64,000 nt of DNA from Prevotella sp. UBA6447 (GTDB taxonomy: Bacteria; Bacteroidota; Bacteroidia; Bacteroidales; Bacteroidaceae): NCBI GenBank assembly GCA_002437115.1, contig DJOD01000049.1, forward strand, positions 1-64,000, written 5' to 3'. Below are positions 26,147-34,494 of the stretch, in pieces; position 1 is the first letter of the stretch; the number at the start of each line of letters is the position of its first letter. Below the pieces are notes generated by a model. That model did no database searches. It worked only from the letters and a program-made list of their open reading frames with translations, and was not told the origin of the DNA. Both the position numbers and the translations under genes were made by a program.

Positions 26147-29100
26147 ATGGTAAAACATTTACGAACCCTTATGCTCCTTCTCATGGTCATGACCTTGGGG
26201 GGGGGTGTCGTTGGCGCAGGAAGTGACGTTTGACTTCACGCAAAACACGTGGGGTCTGCCGACAGACTACACAAAGACTGCTGCCACTTACACCGATGGA
26301 ACTTATAAGATTTCATTTGGTGAAAGCAGCAATGGCCACAAGTTTGGTGGCAGTTATCTAATCTTTGGAAAAAGTGGAGCAACGCTTTCTTTGCCAGCTT
26401 TTGATTTTGATGTAGAGAAAATCGTTGTAACAGGAAACAAAAATGCTTCTGCGAGTGTTAAGCAGAATTTCTTTGTTGGTGACGAGGCCGCCAGCACAGA
26501 AACTACTGGTGCTCAGGATACGAACACGTATGAGATAGCCGAGGCTTACCAAGCTGCGGGTAACATCTATACGCTGAAAGTGCTTAATAATAAAAACACT
26601 CAGGTCACCAAAATTGAAATCTACAAGAAGGGTGGCGCAGCCAAGACCTCTACCACTGTTTCCTTCGGTGCTGACTACGACGGCAAGACCATCAGCTTGA
26701 AGCCGGGTGAGAGTTTTGATGCTCCTACCGCTACGCTGACTCCTTCCGGGGCTGGCTCTCTTACTTATTCTTCTTCTGACGAGAAAGTCGCTACGGTTGA
26801 CGCAACAGGTGCAGTAACCCTTACTGGCACAACCGGCAAGACTACTATCACAGCTGACTTCGCTGGCAATGACACCTACGCTGCATCCAGCGCTTCTTAC
26901 ACGCTCAATGTTGCTGAGGCTGCTTCGCTTACTGGCGACGGCACGAAGGCGAATCCTTACACCGTAGCTGACGTGCTCGCTATTGTTAACGCTGGTCAGC
27001 AGACTTCTGACAGCGTTTATGTGAAAGGTATCGTTAGCAAAATCAAGACGACTGCTGACAATATCGTGAAATACAAGAATTGCGATTACTACCTCGTAGA
27101 TAACGAAGGCGACACCGTGTCTATCATGGCTTTCCGCGGCAAGTATCTCGGCAACACTGACTTCACTTCTGCCGACCAGCTGAAGGTTGGTGACAAGGTT
27201 CTTGTTCTTGGTGTCCTTACCAAGTACTATGAGACCATTGAGCTTGACAAGGGTAACTACATCGTTGAGTTCTGGGGCGAGAACACCAAGAAAGAAACTT
27301 CTGTTTCCTTCGGTACTGACTACGACGGCAAGACCATCAACTTGAAGCCAGGCGAGAGTTTCAAGGCTCCTACCGCTACGCTGACTCCTGCCGAGGCTGG
27401 CTCTCTTACTTATTCTTCTTCTGACGAGACAGTCGCTACGGTTGACGCAACAACAGGTGCAGTAACCCTTACGGGCACAACTGGTACAACCACCATCACC
27501 GCTGCTTTCGCTGGCAACGATACCTACGCTGCATCCAGCGCTTCTTATACGCTCAATGTTGCTGAGGCTGCTTCGCTTACTGGCGACGGCACGAAGGCGA
27601 ATCCTTACACCGTAGCTGACGTGCTCGCTATTGTTAATGCTGGTCAGCAGACCACAGACAGCGTTTATGTGAAAGGTATCGTTAGCTCCATCAAGACGAC
27701 TGCTGACAATATCGTGAAATACAAGAATTGCGATTACTACCTCGTAGATAACGAAGACGACACCGTGTCTATCATGGCTTTCCGCGGCAAGTATCTCGGC
27801 AACACTGACTTCACTTCTGCCGACCAGCTGAAGGTTGGTGACAAGGTTCTTGTTCTTGGTGTGCTTGACAAATACTATGAGACCATTGAGCTTGCCAAGG
27901 GCAACTACATCGTTGAGTTCTTGGGCGAGCACGTCGAGAAGACCGCTACCACCACTACTTTCGGTGAGGGCAACGACGGCAAGACCTACGACTTGAAGAT
28001 TGGCGACACATTTGAGGCTCCTACCGCTACGCTGACTCCTGCCGAGGCTGGCACACTGGTTTATACATCTTCTAATACTGATGCAGCTACTGTGGATGCC
28101 ACAACAGGTGCAGTAACCCTTGGCAAAACAGTTGGAACAACCACCATCACCGCTGCTTTCGCTGGCAACGACACATACGCTGCTTCTGAGGCTTCTTACA
28201 CCATCAACCTGATAGACGGTTCTGTTGCATCAGATAACGCTACGTTCGACTTCACAAAGCCAGAAAACTTTGGCAAGGGTACCTCAAGCAGCGACTCAAA
28301 AGATGGCGACATGGAAGAAGGTGAGTCCATCAAACAGGGCGATGTAACTTTAACCGTGACAACGAACGGTAATACGAAGACTCGTTTCTACAGTAGTAAG
28401 GGTAAAATCGACTTCAGAGTCTATAATGGCACCAAGCTCACCCTCTCCGTACCCGATGGCTATGTCATCACTAATGTGGAAACAAAGCCTGGTTCTGGGG
28501 CGCAGACCATTGGCGAGCTGAACAAGCAAAGCGTGGAGCTGAGTTACACGGCAAGTGTGAAACTGACTTCTATGACTGTCACCTATGCTGCGGCTTCCGC
28601 ATCGAAGGATGTGACACTCACCGTTGGCGATACGCACTACGCTACACTCTATTACAGCGATCGCGCACTGATTGTCCCTGAGAACACGGAGGCATTTACT
28701 TGCTCTGCTGAGTCTGGCAATGGTCTGGAAATCAGAAAGCACTACAATGCTGGCGATGTCATCCCAGCTGGCCAAGCTGTTGTGGTCAACGCAACGGTAT
28801 CAGGCGACTATACCTTCAAGGCTACCGATACTGAAGGAGTGAAAGATTACGCCAGCTTGCTCTTTGGTACCGATGAGGAAGCTCCTATCACACAGGAAGA
28901 CGACTTCTACTTCTACAAGCTCTCTTTGGACGACAACGGCCAGAACGTAGGCTTCTACTGGGGTGCTGAAAAAGGCGTGGCCTTCACCAACGGTGCGCAC
29001 AAGGCTTACCTGAAGGTTTCCAAGCATGCGGCCCCCGGTGCCAAGGCGTTTGTCTTCGACGGTAGTGCTACGGCCATCAAGACTATCTTCGATGAGAAGG

Positions 29101-29201
29101 TCGACGGCAACGCTCCCCTCTACAACCTGGCAGGTCAGCGTGTGAGCAAGTCTTACAAGGGCATTGTTATCATGAACGGCAAGAAATTCATGAACAAGTA
29201 A
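26147..29201 (+). CDS. Secreted Ig-like repeat surface protein, signal peptide frameshifted by a G9 tract
   Basis: ATG 26147 starts a clear signal peptide (MVKHLRTLMLLLMVMTL) but the following run of nine G shifts translation into a stop about 30 codons later. The main frame is open from 26205 (SLAQEVTFDFTQ onward, 998 residues). With eight G, one 1017-residue protein results. The mature protein has an N-terminal beta-sandwich, then two copies of a BIG-type Ig domain plus an OB-like domain (GTKANPYTVADVLAIV; the DUF6359-like type), a third Ig domain, a further beta domain and a C-terminal YNLAGQRV...GIVIMNGKKFMNK tail, typical of Prevotella secreted proteins. Function is unknown; adhesion or glycan binding is plausible. 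Confidence 0.75.
26197..26205 (+). repeat. Poly-G tract (G9) in the signal-peptide region
   Basis: Nine consecutive G inside codons for the hydrophobic core/end of a signal peptide. Nine G terminates translation soon after; eight G joins the signal peptide to the long downstream frame. The longest homopolymer of G noticed in the window. Confidence 0.9.
26661..27950 (+). repeat. Two tandem 645-bp coding repeats
   Basis: Unit 1 begins at 26661 and unit 2 at 27306; both start TCCTTCGGT. Each encodes an Ig-like domain followed by an OB-like domain. Long blocks, for example around 26920-27090 versus 27565-27735, are almost identical at the DNA level, including silent positions, so the duplication is recent or maintained by recombination. 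A diverged third Ig unit follows to about 28215. Confidence 0.85.
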
Positions 29202-29263
29202 CCGGCACACTCTGAAAACCGTTTCAACAAGTATAATTTAAAAATTAAGAAAGGAAACTAATC

Positions 29264-29458
29264 ATGAAAAAGTATATTCAGCCTGCCATCAAAGTGCAGA
29301 AGATGGATACTGAGGCGTTGATGGCCGCCTCCCTTGGCATCAACAACGAGTACAGCGGTTCCGACCAGCTCGCCAAGCCTTCCTTCGAAGAGGAGGAGAA
29401 CGACGACCAGCAACCCACCACGTTCCACAGTGTATGGGCCGACGACGACCAGGACTAA
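29264..29458 (+). CDS. Small acidic protein with MKKYIQP N-terminus
   Basis: A 64-residue product with a basic, conserved-looking N-terminus (MKKYIQPAIKVQKMDTEALM), a central AASLGI motif and a very acidic C-terminal half (EEEENDD, WADDDQD). Short proteins with this type of start are common beside secreted proteins in Prevotella; their role is unknown. No signal peptide or membrane helix. It starts 62 nt after the Ig-repeat gene, with an A-rich leader, and a strong terminator follows, so the two are probably cotranscribed. The division into a constant head and a variable tail resembles precursor peptides, but no modifying enzyme is nearby. Confidence 0.6.
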   Translation: MKKYIQPAIKVQKMDTEALMAASLGINNEYSGSDQLAKPSFEEEENDDQQPTTFHSVWADDDQD

Positions 29459-29503
29459 CCGCTGCTGACCGCGCTTGGCGCGGCGGCACTGCTACATGAT
29501 ACA

Positions 29504-29538
29504 GGCCGTGGCTGTTTCTTGACAGCCACGGCCCTTTT
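29504..29538 (+). terminator. Rho-independent terminator after the small acidic gene
   Basis: Perfect 12-bp stem (29504-29515 with 29522-29533), 6-nt loop, followed by CTTTTG. Placed 46 nt after the stop of the 64-residue gene. Confidence 0.8.
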
Positions 29539-29596
29539 GCTTCTAATAAATATTAGGTATCCTTACATCGCCATCACCAAAACCGTATTCTTGAAT

Positions 29597-29740
29597 ATAT
29601 TTCAGATTATTCGGATTTCTAATCCGCCAAATCCGCTGAATCCGTATTCATTCCTGTTCCCGCTTTTTGTTTGAATACGGATATTTCAGATTATTCGGAT
29701 TTAGAAACCTCAAAATCTACTGAATTCGTATTTTCTCATG
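29597..29740. repeat. Imperfect 84-bp tandem repeat, AT-rich
   Basis: A 22-nt sequence (ATATTTCAGATTATTCGGAT plus TT) occurs exactly at 29597-29618 and 29681-29702, 84 nt apart, and each copy is followed by a similar stretch ending in TGAAT-CGTATT. Short inverted copies of the CCGTATTC/GAATACGG element lie at 29583-29590 and 29672-29680. It looks like a dispersed intergenic repeat rather than coding DNA. Confidence 0.7.
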
Positions 29741-29839
29741 TTTCTGTTTATAGTTTTTCAGTTTGCAAAAATAAGCTTTTTTCTGGAAAATCATGCTTTG
29801 CCTTCAATTCTTCTTGCAACTAAATCGCCGAACGAAAGA

Positions 29840-29867
29840 GGGCGGAACGAATTTCATCGCTCCGCCC
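29840..29867 (-). terminator. Hairpin downstream of the NigD-like gene
   Basis: GGGCGGAACGA (29840-29850) pairs with TCGCTCCGCCC (29857-29867) with one mismatch and a 6-nt loop. On the minus strand it is followed by CTCTTTCG, a weak U tract. It lies about 145 nt beyond the NigD-like stop. Confidence 0.5.
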
Positions 29868-30012
29868 ACATAATATTGTCTACTCGCCATCACTGATGTT
29901 CACCACGATGACCATCCTTAAACCACTCAACCGAAAGAACCGCTTTTCATTTTCTGGACCTTGTCCTGGTTCTTCAATACCTTGTGTACCTCCTTATCAT
30001 ATGTTTTACAAT

Positions 30013-30747
30013 TTATCCTATTGGATGTAAAACCCATTTGGCGCTTCCATCAGACATGGCAGCATTAGAATGCATCTTGAGCGAGAACTCGGCAGTCTTC
30101 TTGCCACTGAACGATAGCCAGTTGAGCTTTATCTTCACTTCTTTCGGATGTTCTTTCCACAGCGAGTTGAGGTCGAAGGCTATCAGTGCGTCACCTATGT
30201 TTCCATAAATGTCTCCTTGGGCATTTTGACGCAGGTCGAACTCGTAAATATTATCCTTGTTCACACCGCTCACAAGATTAATGATATGCGTTGCGCTGCC
30301 TCCCCACCGTGTGCGAATGCGAAGAGTGACAAAGCCATCTTCCGCGACGGATACCCAATCACGAACAATTTCTATCGGGTCATTCCCATAGGCTTTCGCA
30401 TCTTCATCCTCGGTACCCAACGTTGTCACGGGTTGTTTCGTGCGGATACTGTCTATCCAGTTTACGTGCACGTTATATGGGCTATTCGTGGATGGCTTCT
30501 CCACCGTGTAGTTGACCAATGCACGCACTTTCTTCTCCCCGAATGGTGATGCCTTTAGGTTCGTCGGCACAAGCGATGTAGAATCATCCAGTTGCATGAT
30601 GAATTTGTCAGATGTTGTCGGATACACCGTTACGAGAGCCGTAGGGCGCAGCATCGCATCATTGTCATCATCATTGTCACATGAATTGAATGTTAGCGCA
30701 CAGGCTATGAAGCCCATTGCCAAAAGTGTTTTGTTTATTGTTCTCAT
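30013..30747 (-). CDS. NigD-like lipoprotein
   Basis: A 244-residue lipoprotein: basic start, hydrophobic stretch and lipobox FNSC with C23, followed by an acidic DNDDDND tract that fits the Bacteroidota surface-export signal. The body has the NigD pattern: MQLDDSTSLVPTNLKASPFG in the N-terminal beta-barrel-like domain and later RTRWGGSATHIINLV and KLNWLSFSGKKTAEFSLK. The family is named from an immunity-associated gene of Prevotella nigrescens, but most members have no proven role. It stands alone on the minus strand between eroded sequences. Confidence 0.85.
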   Translation of the reverse strand: MRTINKTLLAMGFIACALTFNSCDNDDDNDAMLRPTALVTVYPTTSDKFIMQLDDSTSLVPTNLKASPFGEKKVRALVNYTVEKPSTNSPYNVHVNWIDSIRTKQPVTTLGTEDEDAKAYGNDPIEIVRDWVSVAEDGFVTLRIRTRWGGSATHIINLVSGVNKDNIYEFDLRQNAQGDIYGNIGDALIAFDLNSLWKEHPKEVKIKLNWLSFSGKKTAEFSLKMHSNAAMSDGSAKWVLHPIG

Positions 30748-30786
30748 ACGTTTATATTTTGGTCTTTATATATTAAATGATAATAA

Positions 30787-30930
30787 GGCCAGAATCTTGC
30801 ATGTAGTAAGTGTTATTTTGAGATTTTCGAGGAGCTGTGCTACCAGTTGGGATTTACTAACCGAAGTACCTTCTACAAGACAATAGATGCCTCATCGAAG
30901 GATGATAAGGCTTCATTCTCACCTCAATAG
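30787..30930 (+). pseudogene. Possible remnant of an AraC-type helix-turn-helix
   Basis: A frame without a start codon encodes FEELCYQLGFTNRSTFYK, which has the pattern of the second helix-turn-helix of AraC/XylS regulators (I..I....GF.....F...F). The rest of the domain is absent. Interpreted as a leftover gene end; chance similarity is possible because the stretch is short. Confidence 0.35.
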
Positions 30931-31148
30931 CGTATTTATCTCACCACGATATGGCACCTCCTTGCTAACAAACAAGGTGCAACAACCCATGGGGTGGGCC
31001 CAAAAGGATTTTTTCCGCTCTATTTCCTTCGAAATCTCAAACAAACTTTTACACCAAAAAAACCGACAAACCTCTTGCTGAGGTGTGAAGGAGCCTCTGG
31101 CGGTAGAATAACAGCTATTATCTTGTGTGATATCTGAAAAACTTTTTG

Positions 31149-31156
31149 TACCTTTG
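31149..31156 (+). promoter_or_regulatory. Promoter -7 element of the HU-related gene
   Basis: TACCTTTG matches TAnnTTTG; a CTTG at 31122-31125 is an imperfect and slightly too distant -33 element. Leader to ATG 31202 would be about 40 nt. Confidence 0.5.
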
Positions 31157-31201
31157 TGCCGATTAACTTAAATGATACTCTATCTAAAGCACAAACGTAA
31201 G

Positions 31202-31582
31202 ATGAAGTACAAGGTAGTGAAAGGCCGCAACGCGGCCATGCCCTCAGCGGGCAAGTACGTTGCACGAGCCGTCCATGCGCAGACCATCGAGTGGAAAGAG
31301 CTGGCCCAGGAAGGCGAGCACAGCACTGCGGGTAGCGTGTCGGACTTTAACCAGGTGGCCACGGAGCTGACGCGCCTCGTGGAGAAGCACCTGAAGTCAG
31401 GCGACCGTGTGCGCCTGGCCGACGGCACCATCCTGAAGCTTGAGGTGGAGAGCCGCCCGGCGCTCACCGAGGAGGAGTTTGGCGTGGCCAACATCAAGGG
31501 TGTGCGCCTTCACATCCTGCCTGGCAGCAGCAAGGGCGTGCAGAGCCTTTACAAGGACATACAATATGAGAAGCTAAAATAA
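31202..31582 (+). CDS. HU-related DNA-binding protein
   Basis: A protein of 126 residues from ATG 31202 (an upstream frame to 31172 adds an unlikely hydrophobic-basic tail). It follows the HU-related histone-like family of Bacteroidota: MKYKVVKGRN at the start, LTRLVEKHLKSGDRVRLADG as the HU core helix and strand, and a beta-arm region, then FGVANIKGVRLHILPG. It probably binds DNA non-specifically and compacts or bends it. Present in several copies in most genomes of this group. Separate promoter upstream; a GC-rich hairpin-like sequence (31590-31622) follows. Confidence 0.8.
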   Translation: MKYKVVKGRNAAMPSAGKYVARAVHAQTIEWKELAQEGEHSTAGSVSDFNQVATELTRLVEKHLKSGDRVRLADGTILKLEVESRPALTEEEFGVANIKGVRLHILPGSSKGVQSLYKDIQYEKLK

Positions 31583-31647
31583 AGAGCCTGGGCTTTGCCG
31601 GTGACATCAAGTCACGGCAAGGCTACACAGGATAAGACGAAGCAAGC

Positions 31648-32583
31648 ATGAACCTTTTTCAATCGAAGAAGAACGAGGGGCGCGGTCTGCGCCTGCTGCG
31701 CGACTACACTGTTATCACCATTGCCATGCTCATGGGTGTGGTGGGTCTGAACCTTTTCTTGCTGCCCAACCAGATCACGATGGGCGGCATCATGGGCGTG
31801 GCCTCCATCGTTTACTGGGGCACTGGCATCCCGGCGCAAGACACCTATTTTGTGCTCAACGCCGTGCTGCTCATTGCCGCCCTGAAGGTTTTGGGATGGC
31901 GTTTCTGTGCCAAGACCATTTATGGCGTAGTGGTGTTCACCGTGGGCTCCACGGTGCTGCAGGACATTGTGCCGCCAGACCTGCACCTGCTGGCCGACCA
32001 GAAATTTATGGCGTGCATGGTGGGGGGCGTGTTTATGGGCACCAGCGTGGGGCTCGGCCTCTCGGCGGGCGGCTCCACGGGTGGCTCGGATGTAGTGGCG
32101 GCTATGGTCCACAAGTATCGCGACGTGTCGCTCGGTCATATCATCCTCTTCTGCGACCTGGCCATCATCACCTCGTCGTATGTGGTGCTGCGCGACTGGG
32201 AGAAGGTGCTCTACGGCTATGTGCTGCTGTTCATCATCTCGTTTTGCGTGGACCATGTGGTCAATTCGCTGCGGCAGAGCGTGCAGTTCTTCATCATCTC
32301 CGACAAGTACCAGGAGATTGGCGAGGCCATCAACAAGATAGCCGACCGCGGTTGCTCCACCCTCAACGGCAACGGCTTCTACACGAAGAAGGGCATCAAG
32401 GTGATTTTCTGCATCGCCAAGAAGAGCGAGTCGAGCTTCATCTTCGACCTCATCGACGAGATTGACCCCAACGCTTTCGTGGCGCAGTCGGCTGTGATCG
32501 GCGTGTATGGCCAGGGGTTCGACCGCGTGAAGGTGCGCAAGAAAATCAATTTGCAAGAGATTAAGGAAAAAATAGGCGAGTAG
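31648..32583 (+). CDS. YitT family membrane protein (DUF161 plus DUF2179)
   Basis: A 311-residue protein with about five or six membrane segments in the first 210 residues (LNLFLLPNQITMGGIMGVASIVYWGTG; GLGLSAGGSTGGSDVVAAMVHKYR) and a soluble DUF2179 domain from about residue 215 (FFIISDKYQEIGEAI onward) with a ferredoxin-like pattern. Matches YitT proteins, predicted transporters of unknown substrate. Complete, with an ATG 65 nt after the HU-related gene, so possibly cotranscribed. Confidence 0.88.
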   Translation: MNLFQSKKNEGRGLRLLRDYTVITIAMLMGVVGLNLFLLPNQITMGGIMGVASIVYWGTGIPAQDTYFVLNAVLLIAALKVLGWRFCAKTIYGVVVFTVGSTVLQDIVPPDLHLLADQKFMACMVGGVFMGTSVGLGLSAGGSTGGSDVVAAMVHKYRDVSLGHIILFCDLAIITSSYVVLRDWEKVLYGYVLLFIISFCVDHVVNSLRQSVQFFIISDKYQEIGEAINKIADRGCSTLNGNGFYTKKGIKVIFCIAKKSESSFIFDLIDEIDPNAFVAQSAVIGVYGQGFDRVKVRKKINLQEIKEKIGE

Positions 32584-32596
32584 AGGCGGGGATGGT

Positions 32597-32624
32597 CCTT
32601 CTCACCTCATCGTGGGTGAGAAGG
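32597..32624. terminator. Hairpin between convergent YitT and GH30 genes
   Basis: CCTTCTCACC (32597-32606) and GGTGAGAAGG (32615-32624) form a 10-bp perfect stem with an 8-nt loop. It lies 14 nt after the YitT stop and overlaps the last codons of the convergent GH30 gene. Confidence 0.6.
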
Positions 32625-34259
32625 GGCTATCCCTAATGACTTTTTCCCTTCATGTATGAAAATTTGTCCGGCAACAGGCGTTGTTAAGCGCTTGCCGTCA
32701 ATGCTGTAATATGGATGATTGCCTGAAGGTACAGCTTCGGTGTTTTTGATGGAAGAGACAATTCCTCCATAAGGAATGAGCAACGAGACGATGCTTTCGG
32801 CAGGAAGTTTCACATCCACATGCCATGCGGAAGAGAGGTCAGACACTCCTGCGTTTATATCAGCTGCACTGCTGTTGGACATGAGTACGGCATACGAACC
32901 GTCAGGGTTGCGAAATGCTGCACTTGCTATACCGTCTGTTTTACGAGAAAAAAGACGTACTGCCCCTGGGCGCACTACGGCTGATGCTTGGCATATGACA
33001 AAATAGTGACGGTTTAAGTTGAGACTACTGTAATTTCTTGAGTCGATGTCCACCGCGCCATAGCAATTCTGGCAGCCCCCTTGCAGCTTCGGGCCACCAT
33101 TATTGTCAAGCATCAGGTTCCAATAAATCACCGCCGCGCAGTACTGGTTCAGCAGACCGATCATCAAGCGTTCCATGTCCTCATTGAGATGCGTTCTGCT
33201 GTTAACGTTGGTCGTTCCGCGTCCCAAATCGCGTCCATCGTTCCATTCGCCGAGCGATGCTTCTGTGAAGATTACTTGTTTCCCAGGTTTCTTGTTGTGA
33301 ATGTCGCCTATTTCAGATGGATCGCCTCCATAGTCGTGGTAAGCTGCACCGACGACAAGTTCGCTACCCTCAAAATAGCTGCCAAGAGTGTTATACACCT
33401 TTATTGGGTAATCATTCTGATCTTTTATGTCATCATAGTCGAAATTATGGTCGTAAACGTATATTTTCGTTTTCAAGCCTTTCTGTTTGAACGTTGACGC
33501 GAGAACTTTCACGAATTTGGCTTCGTCGTCCCACGGCATTTTGGTGCTGGCTGTATTGCCCCAGTTGAGCGGTTCGTTCTGCGGGCTTACGGCGTAAATG
33601 TCTATTCCCTGGTTTTTCATTGCTTCAATAAACTTGACGAAATAGTCGGCATACGTCTGCCGATATTTGGGGTTAAGATAACCGCCTATCCATGTAGGCC
33701 AAGCTATACTGCCATCTCGCGTGAGCGATTTCATCCATCGCGGACATGACCAGGGAGTCGCTATAATCTTAATGTTGGGATTGATGGCCAGTATTTCCTT
33801 GAGCACGGGTATGATGTATTTGTTTTCATCCTGCTGCAAGGCAAAATGCTCCAATCCCTCTTCATCGCATAGTGAATAAGTGTTGCTGGAGAAGTCGCAG
33901 CTTCCAATGGCTATCCGGGCATAGCTTACCCCATACCCCTCCGTAGGCGAATAGGTTTGGCGAAGGAAGCTGTCGCGATTTTCTTGAGACATTTGCATCA
34001 GGTTATAGCAAGATGCATACGTGAGGGCAAACCCCAAACCTTCTATTGTCTGGTATTTTACAGAAGTGTTGAACAGTAGTTGCTTGTCGGCCAATGATTT
34101 GCCAGATTGCACAGCTACTACCTCTTTTGATAGTTTAAGACTACCGTCTGATGTTGTTGTGTAGACAGTGGCAGTCTGTGCAGTCATCTGCGTAGCTAAC
34201 AGGAAAAAGACCATAGGCAAGACAGTTTTCCTGATGTTTCTTAGATTTTTGTATGCCAT
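32607..34259 (-). CDS. Secreted glycoside hydrolase family 30
   Basis: A 550-residue protein with a signal peptide (hydrophobic residues 13-25, cleavage near MTAQT). The GH30 core shows QTIEGLGFALTYAS near 70, ARIAIGSCDFS near 114, the acid/base E229 in SPQNEP and the nucleophile E333 in FTEASLGEW; a beta-sandwich follows. GH30 enzymes of this kind cleave beta-glucosides, beta-1,6-glucans or related glycans; the exact subfamily is not determined. The C-terminus has the short YYSIDGKRLT...GQIFIHEGKK tail often seen on secreted Prevotella proteins. It stands alone with 235 nt upstream. Confidence 0.88.
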   Translation of the reverse strand: MAYKNLRNIRKTVLPMVFFLLATQMTAQTATVYTTTSDGSLKLSKEVVAVQSGKSLADKQLLFNTSVKYQTIEGLGFALTYASCYNLMQMSQENRDSFLRQTYSPTEGYGVSYARIAIGSCDFSSNTYSLCDEEGLEHFALQQDENKYIIPVLKEILAINPNIKIIATPWSCPRWMKSLTRDGSIAWPTWIGGYLNPKYRQTYADYFVKFIEAMKNQGIDIYAVSPQNEPLNWGNTASTKMPWDDEAKFVKVLASTFKQKGLKTKIYVYDHNFDYDDIKDQNDYPIKVYNTLGSYFEGSELVVGAAYHDYGGDPSEIGDIHNKKPGKQVIFTEASLGEWNDGRDLGRGTTNVNSRTHLNEDMERLMIGLLNQYCAAVIYWNLMLDNNGGPKLQGGCQNCYGAVDIDSRNYSSLNLNRHYFVICQASAVVRPGAVRLFSRKTDGIASAAFRNPDGSYAVLMSNSSAADINAGVSDLSSAWHVDVKLPAESIVSLLIPYGGIVSSIKNTEAVPSGNHPYYSIDGKRLTTPVAGQIFIHEGKKSLGIAPSHPR

Positions 34260-34337
34260 TTTTGTGTTTTATAATTTTTGATTAAATATATAGTGGGAAA
34301 GACAACCTCAATCAGCTTGCCCTTTGTATATGCGAAA

Positions 34338-34402
34338 CGCCCTACAACGAGCAAAAACAGCCTCACGCGAAGGGCTTTTGTGTTTTTGCCCGTTGCAGGG
34401 CG
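34338..34402 (-). terminator. Long imperfect hairpin after the BNR-protein gene
   Basis: A 22-nt arm (34338-34359) pairs with 34381-34402 with two mismatches around a 21-nt loop. It lies about 90 nt beyond the stop of the minus-strand BNR gene and may end that operon. AT-rich arms, no clear U tract. Confidence 0.45.
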
Positions 34403-34494
34403 TGTGATTCGGTGATAAATCTTTTTCCAAGAAAGGCTTGCCTTTGACAGTGGTAAGTGACTTGGGTTTTGTCTGACGGGCAGTCGGTCTTCGG

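Larger units (their letters stand above)
29539..30012. other. 474-nt intergenic region with repeats and a possible gene remnant
   Basis: The left part carries an AT-rich imperfect tandem repeat (annotated separately). The right part, next to the NigD-like stop, encodes on the minus strand between about 30012 and 29878 two short frames that would join by a one-base shift into a 40-residue tail (DKEVHKVLKNQDKVQKMKSG, then RMVIVVNISDGE). It has no start codon and may be a fragment of a lost gene. A hairpin at 29840-29867 lies between the two parts. Confidence 0.4.
30748..31201. other. 454-nt intergenic region between the NigD-like and HU-related genes
   Basis: Contains the NigD-like gene's upstream AT-rich sequence, a short AraC-like remnant (30787-30930), a small inverted repeat around GCACCTCCTTG/CAAGGTGC (30954-30982) and a -7 element TACCTTTG at 31149-31156 that probably serves the HU-related gene. 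No intact gene seen. Confidence 0.45.

Noticed and set aside
26358..27932. 524-codon minus-strand frame opposite the Ig-repeat gene
   Set aside because: Antisense to a repeat protein; its repeats simply mirror those of the sense strand.
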